Shown here: piece by piece, positions 17,569 through 25,713 of the stretch
Layout of the letters: every line of letters starts with the position of its first letter
Position numbering within the stretch: the stretch's first letter is position 1
Source: an uncultured Actinomycetes bacterium
GTDB lineage: Bacteria; Actinomycetota; Actinomycetes; S36-B12
DNA: 31,489 bases
Direction: 5' to 3'
Assembly: GCA_937902285.1 (NCBI GenBank)
Contig: CALGTB010000096.1
Location: 1-31,489, forward strand
Position numbers and translations under genes: made by a program
Notes under the pieces: generated by a model
What the model saw: the letters and a program-made list of their open reading frames with translations, nothing else
Told to the model about the DNA's origin: nothing
The model's database searches: none

Positions 17569-19107
17569 ATGGCGACCACGGTTCCCGCCGGCCAGGTGCG
17601 CAGGGCCTCCGCGCTGGCGATCCCCTTCCTCGGCCTCCTCGGCGCCATCCAGGGATCGGCGCCGAACATCTCCAGCACGGCGCTGGTCGGCGCGAGCCGT
17701 GGCCTGGACATGGTGGGGGCGACACTCGCCCTCGGCTCGAGCATGCAGACCATGGCGATCGCGGCGTCGGTCATCTCGACGGGCCTGCTGGCCGACCGGC
17801 TCGGTCGGCGCCGGGTGCTCATCGCCGCGCTCGTGGTGGGGGCCCTCGGCCAGATCATCGTCGCCGCAGCGCTGGCGCCCTGGATGTTCCTCGCCGGCCA
17901 GGCCGTCACCGGCATCGGCCTCGGCGCGCTCTACGGAGCGGCCTTCGCCTACATCCGCGTGATGGCCAAGCCGGGCCAGATGGCCGGTGCGGTCGGGCTG
18001 TTCACGGCGGTCATCGGCATCGCCACCCTCGTACTCACCTTCGTGGGCGGCGCGCTGTCGAGCCTGGACTGGCGCGCGGCCTACCTCGTGGTCCCGGTCG
18101 TCATCCTCCTGCTGGTGTTCCTCGTCCCGGTGATCCTGCCCGCCGAGCCCACGGTCGGAGCCGGCAAGCAGGACATCCTCGGACAGCTGCTGCTCGGCGT
18201 GGGCATCATCGCGTTCCTGTACGGCATCAGCCAGCTCGGCCGCAGCCTCACCAGTCCGCAGACCCTCGGCCCGCTGCTGCTCGGGATCGCGCTGTGGATC
18301 GCGTTCTACCTTCTCGAGAGCCGTCGGAAGAACGCGTTCTTCCCCGTGGAGCTGTTCAAGCACCCGCTCTTCATCGCCGCGATCCTCGCCGGCTTCGTCT
18401 ACAACTTCGGCATGGCCGTCGCGTTCCTGCAGGTGACCAACCTGTGGCAGTACGTCGACGGGCTGAAGACCCTCGAGGTCTCGTTCTGGCAGCTCCCGCT
18501 CACCGCCTCCGGCATCGTGTCGGCGCTGCTGTTCGGGCGACTCATGTCGAAGGGGATGTCGAATCGCACCGCCTTCCTCATCGGCGGCGCGACGACCGTC
18601 GTGGGCTACGTGTTCCTCGCCCTCGCCCACAACTCGTCGTCCCTCCTGGGCTTCCTGCCCGGGCTGCTCATCACCGGTGCGGGGGTCATCATCTGTGCGA
18701 TCCCCTTCGGCAACCTCGTTCTCAAGCTGGCTCCGCCGGCGTACTTCGGGCCGGTCACGAGCTCGCGGACCACGTTCGGGCAGCTGTTCTACTCCGTGGG
18801 CTTCGCGCTCGCGACGGTCGCCGTGAACAAGCTGACCGAGGGCGGCACAGTCCGCCGGCTCGAGGAGGCGGGAGTCGCGCCGAACCAGATCGGCACCGCG
18901 CTCGACGCCGTCACGGCCTACGCCGCCCAGAGCACGGCTCCCGAGACGTCACTCGGCAAGCAGGCGCTGTCCACGGCCATCGAGTCCTATGCCAACTCCT
19001 TCTCGACCGTGATGCTCCTCGCCGCCGTCCTCATCGCCATTGCCACCGCCGTGGGCGTGCTGCTCATGCGCGGCGACAAGGAGACCACCGAGCCCGCCCA
19101 CGCCTGA
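17569..19107 (+). CDS. MFS transporter
   Basis: This 512-residue inner-membrane protein is made of hydrophobic segments typical of the major facilitator superfamily, probably 12 to 14 helices. The family motif A, GLLADRLGRRR, lies near residues 72-82 in the loop between the second and third helices. The length and a central hydrophobic pair resemble the DHA2-like 14-helix group, but this cannot be fixed by eye. The ATG at 17569 follows GAAGGAG. Ten bases after its stop comes an amidohydrolase, so the pair may import a substrate and hydrolyse it. The substrate is not known, and drug or product export is the alternative. Confidence 0.85.
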   Translation: MATTVPAGQVRRASALAIPFLGLLGAIQGSAPNISSTALVGASRGLDMVGATLALGSSMQTMAIAASVISTGLLADRLGRRRVLIAALVVGALGQIIVAAALAPWMFLAGQAVTGIGLGALYGAAFAYIRVMAKPGQMAGAVGLFTAVIGIATLVLTFVGGALSSLDWRAAYLVVPVVILLLVFLVPVILPAEPTVGAGKQDILGQLLLGVGIIAFLYGISQLGRSLTSPQTLGPLLLGIALWIAFYLLESRRKNAFFPVELFKHPLFIAAILAGFVYNFGMAVAFLQVTNLWQYVDGLKTLEVSFWQLPLTASGIVSALLFGRLMSKGMSNRTAFLIGGATTVVGYVFLALAHNSSSLLGFLPGLLITGAGVIICAIPFGNLVLKLAPPAYFGPVTSSRTTFGQLFYSVGFALATVAVNKLTEGGTVRRLEEAGVAPNQIGTALDAVTAYAAQSTAPETSLGKQALSTAIESYANSFSTVMLLAAVLIAIATAVGVLLMRGDKETTEPAHA

Positions 19108-19117
19108 AAGGCACGAC

Positions 19118-20848
19118 ATGACCGCTGACCTCATCCTCAAGGCATCGACCATCATCACGATGGACGAGGCACACCCACGCGCCGAGGCGGTCGCCGTCGA
19201 CACGGCGGCCGGCACCATCGTCGCGGTCGGCACCCTCGCCGATGTGCAGGCGGCCGCACCCGGCGTCCCGGTAACCGACCTGGGCGCCACCGTCCTCATG
19301 CCGGGCTTCATCGAGCCGCACAGCCACCCCGTGCTGTCCGGCATGGTCACGCAGTCCCCGGCCTACTGGATCGCCCCCTACATGGGCTTCCCGACGTGGG
19401 CTGACGTGCAGGCGGCCTGCCGGAAGGCGGATGCGGAGGCTCCGGCCGGCGTGCCCCTGGTGTTCAACGGGCTCGACCGGCTCCTGCAGCAGGCGCCCCT
19501 GCCGACCACGGCGGATCTCGACCCGCTCTTCCCGAGCGGCCGCGCCGCGGTGCTGCTCGACAACTCCGGGCACGCCGCCTACGTGAACACGGCCGCCATC
19601 GACCAGATCGGCTGGGCCGACCGGAAGCCGCCGGCTGACCCCGTGGGTGGCAGCTTCGGCCGCAATGCGGATGGCACGTCGAACGGTGTGGCCTACGAGC
19701 TGCCGGCCGTCCTCCAGGTGGCGATGCCCCTGATGGGCAAGGCGATCCCGCACCCGCTGAAGTCGGCTGCGCAGTGGTACGCCTTCATGGCCTCGTTCGG
19801 GATCACCGCCACCTCCGAGCACACCTACGGCACGCCGCAGCACGCCGCCTATCTCGCACTGTCGTCGGTGCCCGACTGTCCCGTGCGCCTGCACGCGTAC
19901 CACATGTCAACCGACGCGGACGCCGACCAGGAGGTGACCTGGCCCAATCCCGCCATGGTCCGCAAGAACGGGATCAAGCTGTGGGCCGACGGCTCCCCGT
20001 GGGTCGGCAACATCGCCACGTCGTTCGGCTACCTCGACAACGAGCGCACGCGCGCGGCCGAGATCGAGCTGGGCCCCCTCGCGGAGAAGGGGATGAACTA
20101 CACCCGCGGCGAGCTCGACCAGATCCTCGACCGCTTCGTTCCGCTCGGCTACCAGATGGCGTTCCACTGCAACGGTGATGTCGGCTTCGACGTCGTGCTC
20201 GACGCCTACGAGAACGCCCTGGTGAAGCACGGACTCCTCGGCACCGACCATCGCTGGCGCGTCGAGCACCTCGGCGCAGCGCGGCGCGACCAGTTCCTGC
20301 GAGCGGCCAGCCTGGGCGTCACCTGCTCGATGAGCCCGTTCCAGTACATCTTCTGGGGCGAGCTGCTGGACGGCACGATGTTCCCCTCCGAGATCGGCTC
20401 GCAGTGGCAGGCCCTGCAGGATGCCTTCCAGGCGGGCGTGCGCCCGACCTTCCATCACGACGGCTCGGTCTGCCCGCCAAACATCCTGTTCACGATCCAG
20501 CACACGGTGACGCGCACGACGGCTGCGGGCACCATCCACGGCGCCAACCAGGCGGTCACGCTCGACCAGGCGCTGAAGGCGTGCACGATCAACGGTGCCT
20601 ACCAGCTCAAGCGCGACCATGAGATCGGGTCGATCGAGGCGGGCAAGCTCGCCGACTTCGTGGAGCTGTCGGCGGACCCGTACAGCGTCGAGCCGGACCA
20701 GATCGTGGACAAGGTGACGGTGCAGGGCACCTGGCTCGGCGGGCGCCACATCGATCCGAAGGCGTTCCTGTCCGAGGTGCAGGCCATCGACCCGAGCGAG
20801 CACCCGGCGCTTGCGGAGTCGGCGGTCGCCTCCAAGAAGTGCTGCTGA
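19118..20848 (+). CDS. YtcJ-like metal-dependent amidohydrolase (second copy)
   Basis: This 576-residue protein is a second Amidohydro_3/YtcJ-type enzyme. The HSH metal pair is at residues 68-70, HCNGD carries another ligand, EHLGA a further histidine, and D448 in HHDGS is the likely catalytic aspartate. It begins directly at the beta-sandwich (ADLILKA) and so lacks the long N-terminal extension seen in the 7113 gene. Its C-terminus ends in Lys-Lys-Cys-Cys, an unusual tail. It follows the MFS gene by ten bases and precedes the PaiB-like gene by fifteen, which implies one operon. The substrate cannot be predicted. The two enzymes share a fold and are diverged paralogues. Confidence 0.86.
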   Translation: MTADLILKASTIITMDEAHPRAEAVAVDTAAGTIVAVGTLADVQAAAPGVPVTDLGATVLMPGFIEPHSHPVLSGMVTQSPAYWIAPYMGFPTWADVQAACRKADAEAPAGVPLVFNGLDRLLQQAPLPTTADLDPLFPSGRAAVLLDNSGHAAYVNTAAIDQIGWADRKPPADPVGGSFGRNADGTSNGVAYELPAVLQVAMPLMGKAIPHPLKSAAQWYAFMASFGITATSEHTYGTPQHAAYLALSSVPDCPVRLHAYHMSTDADADQEVTWPNPAMVRKNGIKLWADGSPWVGNIATSFGYLDNERTRAAEIELGPLAEKGMNYTRGELDQILDRFVPLGYQMAFHCNGDVGFDVVLDAYENALVKHGLLGTDHRWRVEHLGAARRDQFLRAASLGVTCSMSPFQYIFWGELLDGTMFPSEIGSQWQALQDAFQAGVRPTFHHDGSVCPPNILFTIQHTVTRTTAAGTIHGANQAVTLDQALKACTINGAYQLKRDHEIGSIEAGKLADFVELSADPYSVEPDQIVDKVTVQGTWLGGRHIDPKAFLSEVQAIDPSEHPALAESAVASKKCC

Positions 20849-20863
20849 TCTTCCGAAGACACG

Positions 20864-21475
20864 ATGTACATCCCCCGTCCGTTCTCCGTGGACGATCGGA
20901 CGGCGCGCGACCTGCTCGCCCAGGTGACGGTCGGCCAGCTCGTGACGGCGACGGCGGAGGGGCCGATCGCCACGCTCATGCCCTGGGTCGTCGACCTTGA
21001 CGGCGGAGCGCTCGTGGGCCACGTCGCCCGGCCCAACCCGCAGTGGCGAACACCCTGGCTCGGCGAGGCCCTCGTCATCGCTGAGGGCCCGAACGGCTAC
21101 GTGTCGCCGTCCTGGTACGCGAGCAAGGCCGAGCACGGTCGCGTCGTGCCCACCTGGGACTACGCCGTCATCCAGGTGCACGGTGAGCTTCGGGTCCACG
21201 ACGAACCGGCCTGGGTGGCCGACGTGGTGCGACGCCTGACCGACCGCCACGAGCAGCCGCGGCCCGAGCCGTGGAGCGTGGACGATGCGCCCGCCGACTA
21301 CCTCGACGGCCAGCTCCGGGGCATCGTCGGCATCGAGGTGCGGATCGCCCGGATCGAGGCGTCGGTCAAGATGAGCCAGAACAAGGACGCGGCCGACTCC
21401 GCCGGCGTCGTCGCCGGGTTCCTTGCCGAGGGCGACGAGACCCTGGCCGACTGGGTTCGCCGCTCCGCCCGCTAG
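20864..21475 (+). CDS. PaiB-family FMN-binding protein
   Basis: This 203-residue protein matches the PaiB family of FMN-binding split-barrel proteins, often called negative transcriptional regulators after Bacillus PaiB. Recognisable segments are MYIPRPF at the start, SPSWYASKAEHGRVVPTWDY in the middle, and KMSQNKDAADSAGV near the C-terminus. No helix-turn-helix is visible, so a direct DNA-binding role is doubtful and an enzymatic or flavin-sensing role is possible. It is the last gene of the MFS-amidohydrolase operon. The ATG at 20864 follows a short TCTTC-C-GAAGA palindrome (20849-20859) whose GAAGA may serve as the ribosome-binding site. Confidence 0.85.
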   Translation: MYIPRPFSVDDRTARDLLAQVTVGQLVTATAEGPIATLMPWVVDLDGGALVGHVARPNPQWRTPWLGEALVIAEGPNGYVSPSWYASKAEHGRVVPTWDYAVIQVHGELRVHDEPAWVADVVRRLTDRHEQPRPEPWSVDDAPADYLDGQLRGIVGIEVRIARIEASVKMSQNKDAADSAGVVAGFLAEGDETLADWVRRSAR

Positions 21476-21499
21476 TCACCCCACGTCACAGGCGTCGCG

Positions 21500-21525
21500 G
21501 TGAGGCCATCCCTGACCGGCCTCGC
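21500..21525 (+). terminator. Hairpin after the PaiB-like gene
   Basis: GAGGCC (21502-21507) pairs with GGCCTC (21518-21523) across a ten-base loop. The stem extends by a T-G and a G-C pair to eight pairs. It lies 25 bases after the stop and before the dnaK promoter, where a terminator would be expected. There is no T tract, and the loop is rather large. Confidence 0.35.
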
Positions 21526-21554
21526 GTTCGTCTCTGCCCTGCCTATGCGTCGAG

Positions 21555-21583
21555 TTGTGTCTAAGACTTGAGTCGGGTAGACT
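21555..21583 (+). promoter_or_regulatory. Predicted dnaK promoter
   Basis: TTGTGT at 21555-21560 and TAGACT at 21578-21583 are separated by 17 bases and resemble -35 and -10 boxes of a housekeeping-sigma promoter. The -10 box lies inside the HAIR operator, as expected for repression by HspR. The prediction is by eye only. Confidence 0.5.
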
Positions 21584-21587
21584 CAAC
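21567..21587 (+). promoter_or_regulatory. HAIR operator (HspR binding site)
   Basis: The sequence CTTGAGT-N7-ACTCAAC matches the HspR-associated inverted repeat consensus CTTGAGT-N7-ACTCAAG in 13 of 14 arm positions. It lies 103 bases before the dnaK ATG. The cognate repressor gene hspR is the fourth gene of the operon, so the circuit is probably autoregulatory with DnaK as co-repressor, as known in Streptomyces. Confidence 0.9.
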
Positions 21588-21689
21588 TTATCTTCGCTCG
21601 AGTTGCCTAGTCGATCCGGGGGGAGCAGACTCGAAGAACCGGCCAGACGATCGACGCCCGGCCGAACGACACGAAGGAGCACCACCACC

Positions 21690-23525
21690 ATGGCCCGAGC
21701 AGTGGGTATCGACCTGGGCACGACCAACTCGGTCGTCTCGGTTCTCGAAGGCGGCGAGCCCGTCGTCATCGCCAACGCCGAAGGCTCGCGGACCACGCCG
21801 TCCGTCGTCGCCTTCGCGAAGAACGGCGAGGTGCTGGTCGGCGAGGTCGCCAAGCGCCAGGCCGTCACCAACGTCGACCGCACCGTGCGGTCCGTCAAGC
21901 GCCACATGGGCACGAACTGGACCGTCGACATCGACGGCAAGGCGTACACGCCCCAGGAGATCAGCGCCCGCACCCTGATGAAGCTCAAGCGCGACGCCGA
22001 GGCCTACCTGGGCGAGAACGTCACCGACGCCGTCATCACCGTGCCGGCGTACTTCAGCGACGCCGAGCGCCAGGCCACCAAGGAGGCCGGCGAGATCGCG
22101 GGCCTGAACGTCCTGCGCATCATCAACGAGCCCACCGCGGCCGCCCTGGCCTACGGGCTCGACAAGGGCGACGAGGAGCAGACCATCCTCGTGTTCGACC
22201 TCGGCGGCGGCACGTTCGACGTGTCCCTGCTCGAGATCGGCGACGGCGTCGTCGAGGTCAAGGCCACCAGTGGCGACAACCACCTCGGTGGAGACGACTG
22301 GGACAACAAGGTGGTCGACTGGCTCGTCACCGAGTTCAAGAACGCGCACGGCGTCGACCTGTCCAAGGACAAGATGGCCATGCAGCGCCTGCGTGAGGCG
22401 GCCGAGAAGGCGAAGATCGAGCTGTCCAGCTCGATGCAGAGCTCGATCAACCTGCCGTACATCACCGCCAGCGCCGACGGCCCCCTCCACCTGGAGGAGA
22501 CCCTCTCGCGCGCGCAGTTCGAGTCGCTGACGGCCGACCTGCTCGACCGCACGAAGGCCCCCTTCCAGTCGGTCCTCAAGGACGCCGGCATCACCATCGA
22601 CAAGATCGACCAGGTCGTCCTGGTCGGCGGCTCGACTCGCATGCCCGCGGTCACCGACCTCGTGAAGTCGGAGACCGGCAAGGAGCCGAACAAGAGCGTG
22701 AACCCGGACGAGGTCGTCGCCATCGGCGCCGCCCTGCAGGCCGGCGTGCTCAAGGGCGAGGTCAAGGACGTCCTGCTCCTCGACGTCACCCCGCTGTCGC
22801 TGGGCATCGAGACCAAGGGCGGCGTGATGACGCGGCTCATCGAGCGCAACACCACGATTCCGACGAAGCGCAGCGAGATCTTCACCACTGCTGACGACAA
22901 CCAGCCGTCCGTCCTCATCCAGGTCTACCAGGGCGAGCGCGAGATGGCTGCGTACAACAAGCGCCTCGGGACGTTCGAGCTGACCGGCCTTCCGCCGGCC
23001 CCGCGCGGCATCCCGCAGGTCGAGGTGACGTTCGACATCGACGCCAACGGCATCGTCCACGTGTCCGCCAAGGACCTGGCGACGCAGAAGGAGCAGTCGA
23101 TGACGATCTCCGGTGGATCCGCCCTGAACAAGGACGAGATCGACCGCATGATGCGCGAGGCCGAGCAGCATGCCGAGGAGGACAAGCAGCGTCGCGAGGA
23201 GGTCGAGGTCCGCAACAGCGCCGAGGCGCTCGTCTACCAGACCGAGAAGTTCCTCGCCGACAACGCCGACAAGGTCCCGGCCGACGCCAAGGCCAATGTC
23301 GACGGCCCGCTCGACGAGCTGAAGAAGGCCATCGAGGCCAACGACATCCCGGGGATGCGCACGGCGACCGACAAGGTGGCCACCGCAAGCCAGGCGCTGG
23401 GTGCTGCGATGTACGCGGCCGCCCAGGAGCAGGGCGGCTCCGAGGAGGCCGCTGAGGCCGCGGCCGAGACGGCCGAGGACGACGTGGTCGACGCGGAGAT
23501 CGTCGATGAGGGCGATTCCAAGTGA
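21690..23525 (+). CDS. dnaK: Chaperone DnaK (Hsp70)
   Basis: This 611-residue Hsp70 binds and releases unfolded peptides in an ATP-driven cycle with DnaJ and GrpE. The N-terminal ATPase domain shows GIDLGTTNS near residues 6-14, NEPTAAALAYG, DLGGGTFDVS and VLVGGSTRMP. The substrate domain begins after LLLDVTPLSLGIET. The C-terminal tail is rich in Ala and Glu and ends with the acidic DDVVDAEIVDE segment typical of bacterial DnaK. The ATG at 21690 has a GAAGGAG site ten bases upstream. The grpE GTG overlaps the stop. In actinomycetes HspR uses DnaK as a co-repressor. Confidence 0.98.
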   Translation: MARAVGIDLGTTNSVVSVLEGGEPVVIANAEGSRTTPSVVAFAKNGEVLVGEVAKRQAVTNVDRTVRSVKRHMGTNWTVDIDGKAYTPQEISARTLMKLKRDAEAYLGENVTDAVITVPAYFSDAERQATKEAGEIAGLNVLRIINEPTAAALAYGLDKGDEEQTILVFDLGGGTFDVSLLEIGDGVVEVKATSGDNHLGGDDWDNKVVDWLVTEFKNAHGVDLSKDKMAMQRLREAAEKAKIELSSSMQSSINLPYITASADGPLHLEETLSRAQFESLTADLLDRTKAPFQSVLKDAGITIDKIDQVVLVGGSTRMPAVTDLVKSETGKEPNKSVNPDEVVAIGAALQAGVLKGEVKDVLLLDVTPLSLGIETKGGVMTRLIERNTTIPTKRSEIFTTADDNQPSVLIQVYQGEREMAAYNKRLGTFELTGLPPAPRGIPQVEVTFDIDANGIVHVSAKDLATQKEQSMTISGGSALNKDEIDRMMREAEQHAEEDKQRREEVEVRNSAEALVYQTEKFLADNADKVPADAKANVDGPLDELKKAIEANDIPGMRTATDKVATASQALGAAMYAAAQEQGGSEEAAEAAAETAEDDVVDAEIVDEGDSK

Positions 23526-24112
23526 GCGATCAGGATTTCGAGGACACCGGCATCCGGTTCACGGACAAGCGCCGCGTCGACCCCGAGACCAACCAGGTTC
23601 GTCAGCCGGTGACCCCGGCTGACGAGCCTGGCCTCATGGACGCCTTCGAGGCCGAGGTGGCCGAGGCAGCCGCGCTCGAGGGCGACGTCACGGAGGCCCA
23701 GCTCAAGCTGGCCGAGCTGACGAACGACCTCCAGCGCGTGCACGCCGAGTACGCCAACTACCGGCGTCGGGTCGACCGTGATCGTGAGCTCGTGCGTGAG
23801 ACCGCGATCGGCAGCACGCTCGCCGAGCTGCTGCCCATCGTCGACGACGTCGATCGGGCACGCCAGCACGGCGAGCTCGACGGGGCCTTCCGGAGCGTGG
23901 GCGAGGCCCTCGAGGCCGCGCTCGCGCGGGTCGGACTGGAGAAGTTCGGGGCCGAGGGCGAGCCCTTCGACCCCACCGTGCACGAGGCGCTGACGACGGA
24001 GGCTCGCGACGACGTGTCGGAGCCCACCGTCGTCTCCGTCTACCAGCCCGGCTACCGCTTCGCCGGTCGCGTGCTCCGTCCGGCCCGAGTGGCCGTGGCC
24101 GGCACCGACTAG
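23522..24112 (+). CDS. grpE: Nucleotide exchange factor GrpE
   Basis: GrpE releases ADP from DnaK and so resets the chaperone cycle. The 196-residue protein has a disordered acidic N-terminus, a long coiled-coil (about residues 45-95, with DLQRVHAEYANYRRRVDRDR as its core, including the conserved YANYRRR), and the C-terminal beta domain with FDPTVHEAL and PGYRFAGRVLRPARV. The GTG at 23522 overlaps the dnaK stop, so the pair is translationally coupled. It precedes dnaJ by 27 bases. Confidence 0.96.
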   Translation: MSDQDFEDTGIRFTDKRRVDPETNQVRQPVTPADEPGLMDAFEAEVAEAAALEGDVTEAQLKLAELTNDLQRVHAEYANYRRRVDRDRELVRETAIGSTLAELLPIVDDVDRARQHGELDGAFRSVGEALEAALARVGLEKFGAEGEPFDPTVHEALTTEARDDVSEPTVVSVYQPGYRFAGRVLRPARVAVAGTD

Positions 24113-24139
24113 CCCGTACCGGACGAGGAAGCAGCACCT

Positions 24140-25324
24140 GTGAACAAGGACTGGCTCGAGAAGGACTTCTACGCCGTGCTCGGCGTGTCGAAGGACGCCA
24201 CGGCCGACGAGATCAAGAAGAAGTACCGCAAGCTCGCACGTGAGCTCCACCCGGACAAGAACCCGGGCAACAAGGAGTCCGAGGAGCGGTTCAAGGGGGT
24301 CTCCGAGGCGTACGACGTGCTGTCCGACGACGCCAAGCGCAAGGAGTACGACGAGGCACGCTCCCTGTTCGCGGGGGGCGGTTACTCGCCCGGCGGCTTC
24401 GGAGCGTCCGGAGGAGGCCCCCAGTACAACGTCAACATGGAGGACCTCTTCGGCCAGGACCAGGGTGGCTTCGGCGACTTCCTGGGCGGCATCTTCAACC
24501 GGCGCGGCAACGCCGGGGGCGGCACGCGCACCCGGCAGCCGCGGCGGGGCGCCGACCTCGAGAGCTCGCTCACCCTGTCCTTCGACGACGCCCTCGACGG
24601 AGTCACGGTGCCGCTCCGCCTGTCGAGCGATGCCCCCTGCACGAGCTGCCATGGCACGGGTGCCAAGGCCGGAACGGTGCCACGCATGTGCCCCACGTGC
24701 GACGGCTCGGGCCAGACCACCCGCAACGCCGGCGGGTTCGCGTTCGCGGACCCCTGCGTGACGTGCAAGGGCCGTGGCCTCTACGTCGACGATCCGTGCC
24801 CCAGCTGCCACGGCAGCGGACGGGGCATGAGCACGCGCACCGTGCAGGCGCGCATCCCTGCGGGCGTCAAGAACGGCGCGCGCATCCGGCTCAAGGGCAA
24901 GGGCGCACCCGGCGAGCGCGGCGGCCCCAATGGCGACCTCCTGGTCGACATCGTCATCGCGCGGCACCCGGTGTTCGATCGCAAGGGCGACAACCTCACC
25001 GTCACGGTTCCGGTCACGTTCACCGAGGCTGCGCTCGGAGCCGACATCGGCGTGCCCGTGCCGCGCGGCGGCTCCGTCACCGTCAAGATCCCCGCCGGCA
25101 CGGCGAACGGGCGCACCTTCCGCGTCCGGGGCAAGGGCATCCGCCGCAAGGACGGCACCAACGGCGACCTCCTGGTCTCCGTCGACGTCACCGTGCCGCA
25201 GAACCTCAGCAGCGATGCGCGTGACGCCCTGCAGCACTACGCGGACCAGACGACCGACCACGATCCGCGGCGCGACCTGTTCGCGCTCGCGGAGGGGGCC
25301 GCCGGACCCCGGAGCTCGACATGA
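24140..25324 (+). CDS. dnaJ: Chaperone DnaJ (Hsp40, class A)
   Basis: This 394-residue co-chaperone stimulates the DnaK ATPase and delivers substrates. The J domain covers about residues 8-75 and has the HPD motif. A Gly/Phe-rich linker follows. The zinc-finger region has all four repeats: CTSCHGTG, CPTCDGSG, CVTCKGRG and CPSCHGSG. Two beta-sandwich substrate domains complete the protein. The start is GTG at 24140 after a GAGGA site. The stop overlaps the hspR ATG as ATGA. It is the DnaJ1-type copy linked to dnaK-grpE in actinomycetes. Confidence 0.97.
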   Translation: MNKDWLEKDFYAVLGVSKDATADEIKKKYRKLARELHPDKNPGNKESEERFKGVSEAYDVLSDDAKRKEYDEARSLFAGGGYSPGGFGASGGGPQYNVNMEDLFGQDQGGFGDFLGGIFNRRGNAGGGTRTRQPRRGADLESSLTLSFDDALDGVTVPLRLSSDAPCTSCHGTGAKAGTVPRMCPTCDGSGQTTRNAGGFAFADPCVTCKGRGLYVDDPCPSCHGSGRGMSTRTVQARIPAGVKNGARIRLKGKGAPGERGGPNGDLLVDIVIARHPVFDRKGDNLTVTVPVTFTEAALGADIGVPVPRGGSVTVKIPAGTANGRTFRVRGKGIRRKDGTNGDLLVSVDVTVPQNLSSDARDALQHYADQTTDHDPRRDLFALAEGAAGPRSST

Positions 25325-25689
25325 CCAGCGAGCCCGCCGGCCGCGGCGAGCGCACGGGATTCCGGGTGGCCGACAGCACCCCGGTCTACGCGATCTCCGT
25401 GGCCGCATCGCTCGCCGGGCTGCATCCGCAGACCCTGCGCCAGTACGACCGTCTGGGCCTGGTCGTGCCGACCCGGGTCGGGGGGCGCAACCGCCTCTAC
25501 TCCGCCAACGACATCGCCCGGCTGCGCGAGATCTCGGATCTCTCCACGCAGGGGCTGTCACTCGAGGGCATCCGGCGGGTGCTCGAACTGCAGGAGGAAG
25601 TGCGCCTCCTGCGCATGAGGCTCGCCGAGTTCACGCGCGAGCAGACCTCGACGTCACTGGTCGTGTGGCGTCCGCAGCGACACCGGTAG
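25321..25689 (+). CDS. hspR: Heat-shock repressor HspR (MerR family)
   Basis: This 122-residue MerR-type regulator represses the dnaK operon by binding HAIR sites. The winged helix-turn-helix covers about residues 20-90, with YAISVAASLAGLHPQTLRQY and GGRNRLYSANDIARL as landmarks. A short coiled-coil follows (LELQEEVRLLRMRL). The C-terminal VVWRP motif is typical of HspR. The ATG overlaps the dnaJ stop, so repressor level is tied to chaperone level. The HAIR at 21567 is its probable target. No separate HAIR was seen in front of clpB. Confidence 0.95.
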   Translation: MTSEPAGRGERTGFRVADSTPVYAISVAASLAGLHPQTLRQYDRLGLVVPTRVGGRNRLYSANDIARLREISDLSTQGLSLEGIRRVLELQEEVRLLRMRLAEFTREQTSTSLVVWRPQRHR

Positions 25690-25713
25690 TCACAGCAGCG
25701 AAGGACGCAGGAC

